Shown: piece after piece, positions 5,607-6,927 of the stretch | How the letters are laid out: every line of letters starts with the position of its first letter | Numbering within the stretch: the stretch's first letter is position 1 | Origin: Calidifontimicrobium sp964618555 | Lineage (GTDB): Bacteria > Pseudomonadota > Gammaproteobacteria > Burkholderiales > Burkholderiaceae_C | DNA length: 6,927 nt | Reading direction: 5' to 3' | Assembly (NCBI GenBank): GCA_964618555.1 | Contig: CAZUBF010000172.1 | Location: forward strand, 1 to 6,927 | Made by a program: the position numbers and the translations under genes | Notes under the pieces: generated by a model | The model's database searches: none | What the model was told of the DNA's origin: nothing | Seen by the model: the letters and a program-made list of their open reading frames with translations, nothing else

Positions 5607-6455
5607 TCAGCGCAGCCGCGACTGCAGCGAAGCGAGCCGCTCGACGGCCGCGGCGGCGTCGGGGCGCGAGGCCGCGTCGGGGTGCATCAGTTCGGCCAGC
5701 AGCCCGGCGAGCGCCGCAGGCAGGTCGGGGCGCAGCGCGCCGAGCGAACGCGGCTCGCCGCGCGCCACGGACTGCAGCAGCGCGCCGAGCGTCGCGCCGT
5801 CGTGCGGCAGCTCGCCGGTGAGCAGCTGGAACAGCGTGACGCCGAGCGCGTAGACGTCGCCGGCCGGGCCGGCAGCGGCGCCGGCGAGCTGTTCCGGCGG
5901 CATGAACGCCGGGGTGCCCAGCAGCATGCCGCTGCGCGTGCGCTCGGCGTCAAGCAGGCGCGCGACGCCGAAGTCGGTGACCCACACGCGCCGCGAGGCC
6001 GCGTCGAACACCAGGTTGGCCGGCTTCAGGTCGCGGTGCACGACGCCCTGCGCGTGGGCGTGCGCCAGTGCGTCGGCGACCTCGGCGCCCAGGCGCAGCA
6101 CCAGCGCCTCGGGCAGCAGACGTGCCGCGCGGGCGTGGCGGCGCAGGTCGCTGCCGGGCAGCAGCGCCATGGCCAGGTACGCGCGCTGCTGCTCGACGCC
6201 GGCGGCGTGGATCTCGACGATCGCCGGGTGACGCAGGCGGCGCAGCACCCGGGCCTCGCCGGCGAATCGTTCGGCAAGCGCCGCCGCATCGTCGTCGTCG
6301 CTGGCGTGGGGCGTGAGCACCTTCAGTGCCAGCGCGCGCGACGCCGCGTCGACCGCGAGGTACAGCACCCCGGTGGCGCCGCGCGCCAGCACGCGCGCGA
6401 TGCGCAGCCCGGCGAACGTCGTCCCCGCGGCGAGCAGGCGGTCGCCAGGGCTCAC
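5607..6455 (-). CDS. Hanks-type serine/threonine protein kinase, soluble, kinase domain only
   Basis: This encodes 282 residues, almost all kinase domain. The glycine-rich loop is LARGATGVLYLA (residues 23-34). The ATP-anchoring Lys is K45 (ALKVL) and the alpha-C Glu is probably E67. The catalytic loop is VHRDLKPAN (139-147, with D142 and N147). The Mg-binding DFG is at 161-163, and the activation segment ends GTPAFMPPEQ (180-189). T173 and S175 are possible autophosphorylation sites. All catalytic residues are present, so activity is expected. Two positions are unusual: the first Gly of GxGxxG is Ala24, and the hinge reads AMALLPG where a Glu is common (Ala97). There is no transmembrane segment, PASTA or other sensor domain, so the input signal is unclear. 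The start is GTG at 6455, without a clear Shine-Dalgarno, 28 bases after the TerC stop. The neighbouring PP2C and FHA genes suggest a phosphorylation circuit. Confidence 0.93.
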   Translation of the reverse strand: MSPGDRLLAAGTTFAGLRIARVLARGATGVLYLAVDAASRALALKVLTPHASDDDDAAALAERFAGEARVLRRLRHPAIVEIHAAGVEQQRAYLAMALLPGSDLRRHARAARLLPEALVLRLGAEVADALAHAHAQGVVHRDLKPANLVFDAASRRVWVTDFGVARLLDAERTRSGMLLGTPAFMPPEQLAGAAAGPAGDVYALGVTLFQLLTGELPHDGATLGALLQSVARGEPRSLGALRPDLPAALAGLLAELMHPDAASRPDAAAAVERLASLQSRLR

Positions 6456-6483
6456 GCGACGGCGCGACGGCGCCCCGACGCGC

Positions 6484-6927
6484 TCAGGCCACGGCGCCGG
6501 AGGCCGGCGGGCGGCGCGACGCGATCCACTTGCCCCAGGCGAGCACGAGCAGCGCGCCGCCGATGCCCGCGGCGTACTTCACGACGTCGGTCTGCGGCAG
6601 CTTGGGCACCCAGGCCCAGGCATCGGGGCTGACCACCGCCGGGTCGGACACCGCCATCGTGCCGGCGATCCAGCCCAGCAGCATGCCGCCGAGCGTGATG
6701 ATGATCGGGAAGCGGTCCATCAGCTTGATCACCAGCTGGCTGCCCCAGACGATGATCGGAATGCTGACCAGCAGGCCGAAAATCACCAGCGGCATCTGGT
6801 GACCGTGTCCGGCACCTTGCGCGGCGCCGGCGATCGCGATCACGTTGTCGACGCTCATCACGAGGTCGGCGACGATCACCGTCTTCACCGCGGCCCACAG
6901 CTTGTCGCTGGCCTCGATGCTGCCGTG
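6484..6927 (-). CDS. TerC-family integral membrane protein, YjbE-like (partial, N-terminus outside window)
   Basis: This is the C-terminal 147 residues of a TerC-family protein. The frame stays open to the window edge, beginning HGSIEASDKLWAAVKTV. The GTG at 6888 is an internal Val codon, not the start. The second conserved family repeat VADLVMSVDNVIAIAG is visible, with the acidic residues thought to bind metal. Four hydrophobic stretches follow: TVIVADLVMSVDNVIAIAG, then PLVIFGLLVSIPIIVWG, then IIITLGGMLLGWIAG, then YAAGIGGALLVLAWGKW. A basic cytoplasmic-looking tail (ASRRPP) ends the protein. Some TerC members (YceF/YkoY of B. subtilis) move Mn2+ for metalation of secreted enzymes; others are linked to tellurite resistance. 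A manganese riboswitch precedes some relatives, but the 5' region is not in this window. The gene is first in the visible reverse block and only 28 bases before the kinase, so co-transcription is plausible. Confidence 0.9.
   Translation of the reverse strand, partial: HGSIEASDKLWAAVKTVIVADLVMSVDNVIAIAGAAQGAGHGHQMPLVIFGLLVSIPIIVWGSQLVIKLMDRFPIIITLGGMLLGWIAGTMAVSDPAVVSPDAWAWVPKLPQTDVVKYAAGIGGALLVLAWGKWIASRRPPASGAVA

Noticed and set aside
3002..6455. Type VI secretion post-translational control locus, suggested by kinase, PP2C and FHA genes together.
   Set aside because: No tss/hcp/vgrG genes are present. The kinase lacks the extra domains of PpkA and the flanking genes are unrelated to secretion.
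6484..6888. TerC gene taken as complete, starting at 6888.
   Set aside because: The codon is GTG for Val inside a conserved stretch (LWAAVKTVIVAD), and the frame continues in recognisable TerC sequence to the window edge.

Overview
The window is dense, very G+C-rich bacterial DNA (roughly 70% by eye). It most likely comes from a betaproteobacterium of the order Burkholderiales, perhaps near Rubrivivax, Leptothrix or Methylibium. That placement rests on the lptB-rpoN gene order, the style of the encoded proteins and the strong GC bias. It is an inference from recall, not a search result. Nothing suggests a phage, plasmid, insertion sequence, CRISPR array or RNA gene.

The forward block (1-2909) starts with the last 46 codons of lptB, the ATPase of the lipopolysaccharide export ABC transporter. 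A 15-base gap leads to a complete rpoN, encoding sigma-54. The rpoN stop codon overlaps by four bases (GTGA) the GTG start of a THUMP-domain RNA methyltransferase of the RlmL type. This block ends in tandem TGA stops.

The two blocks meet tail to tail in a 92-base gap (2910-3001). It holds a run of nine G inside a strong hairpin, plus a second weaker hairpin. This is probably a terminator region, although neither strand has a T-tract.

The reverse block (6927-3002, read right to left) holds five genes: a TerC-family membrane protein cut by the window edge, a soluble Hanks-type Ser/Thr protein kinase, a PP2C-type protein phosphatase, a protein with one intact and one degenerate FHA domain, and a metallo-beta-lactamase-fold enzyme of the class II cyclic-nucleotide phosphodiesterase type. 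The gaps are about 28, 100, 67 and 209 bases. The three larger gaps each contain a short GC hairpin.

Kinase, phosphatase and FHA protein form a complete writer, eraser and reader set for phosphothreonine signalling. The neighbouring phosphodiesterase could connect it to cAMP, and the TerC protein could connect it to metal supply for the metal-dependent phosphatase and hydrolase. Each family is well known. The most interesting points are the combination and a possible phospho-switch threonine in the FHA linker.
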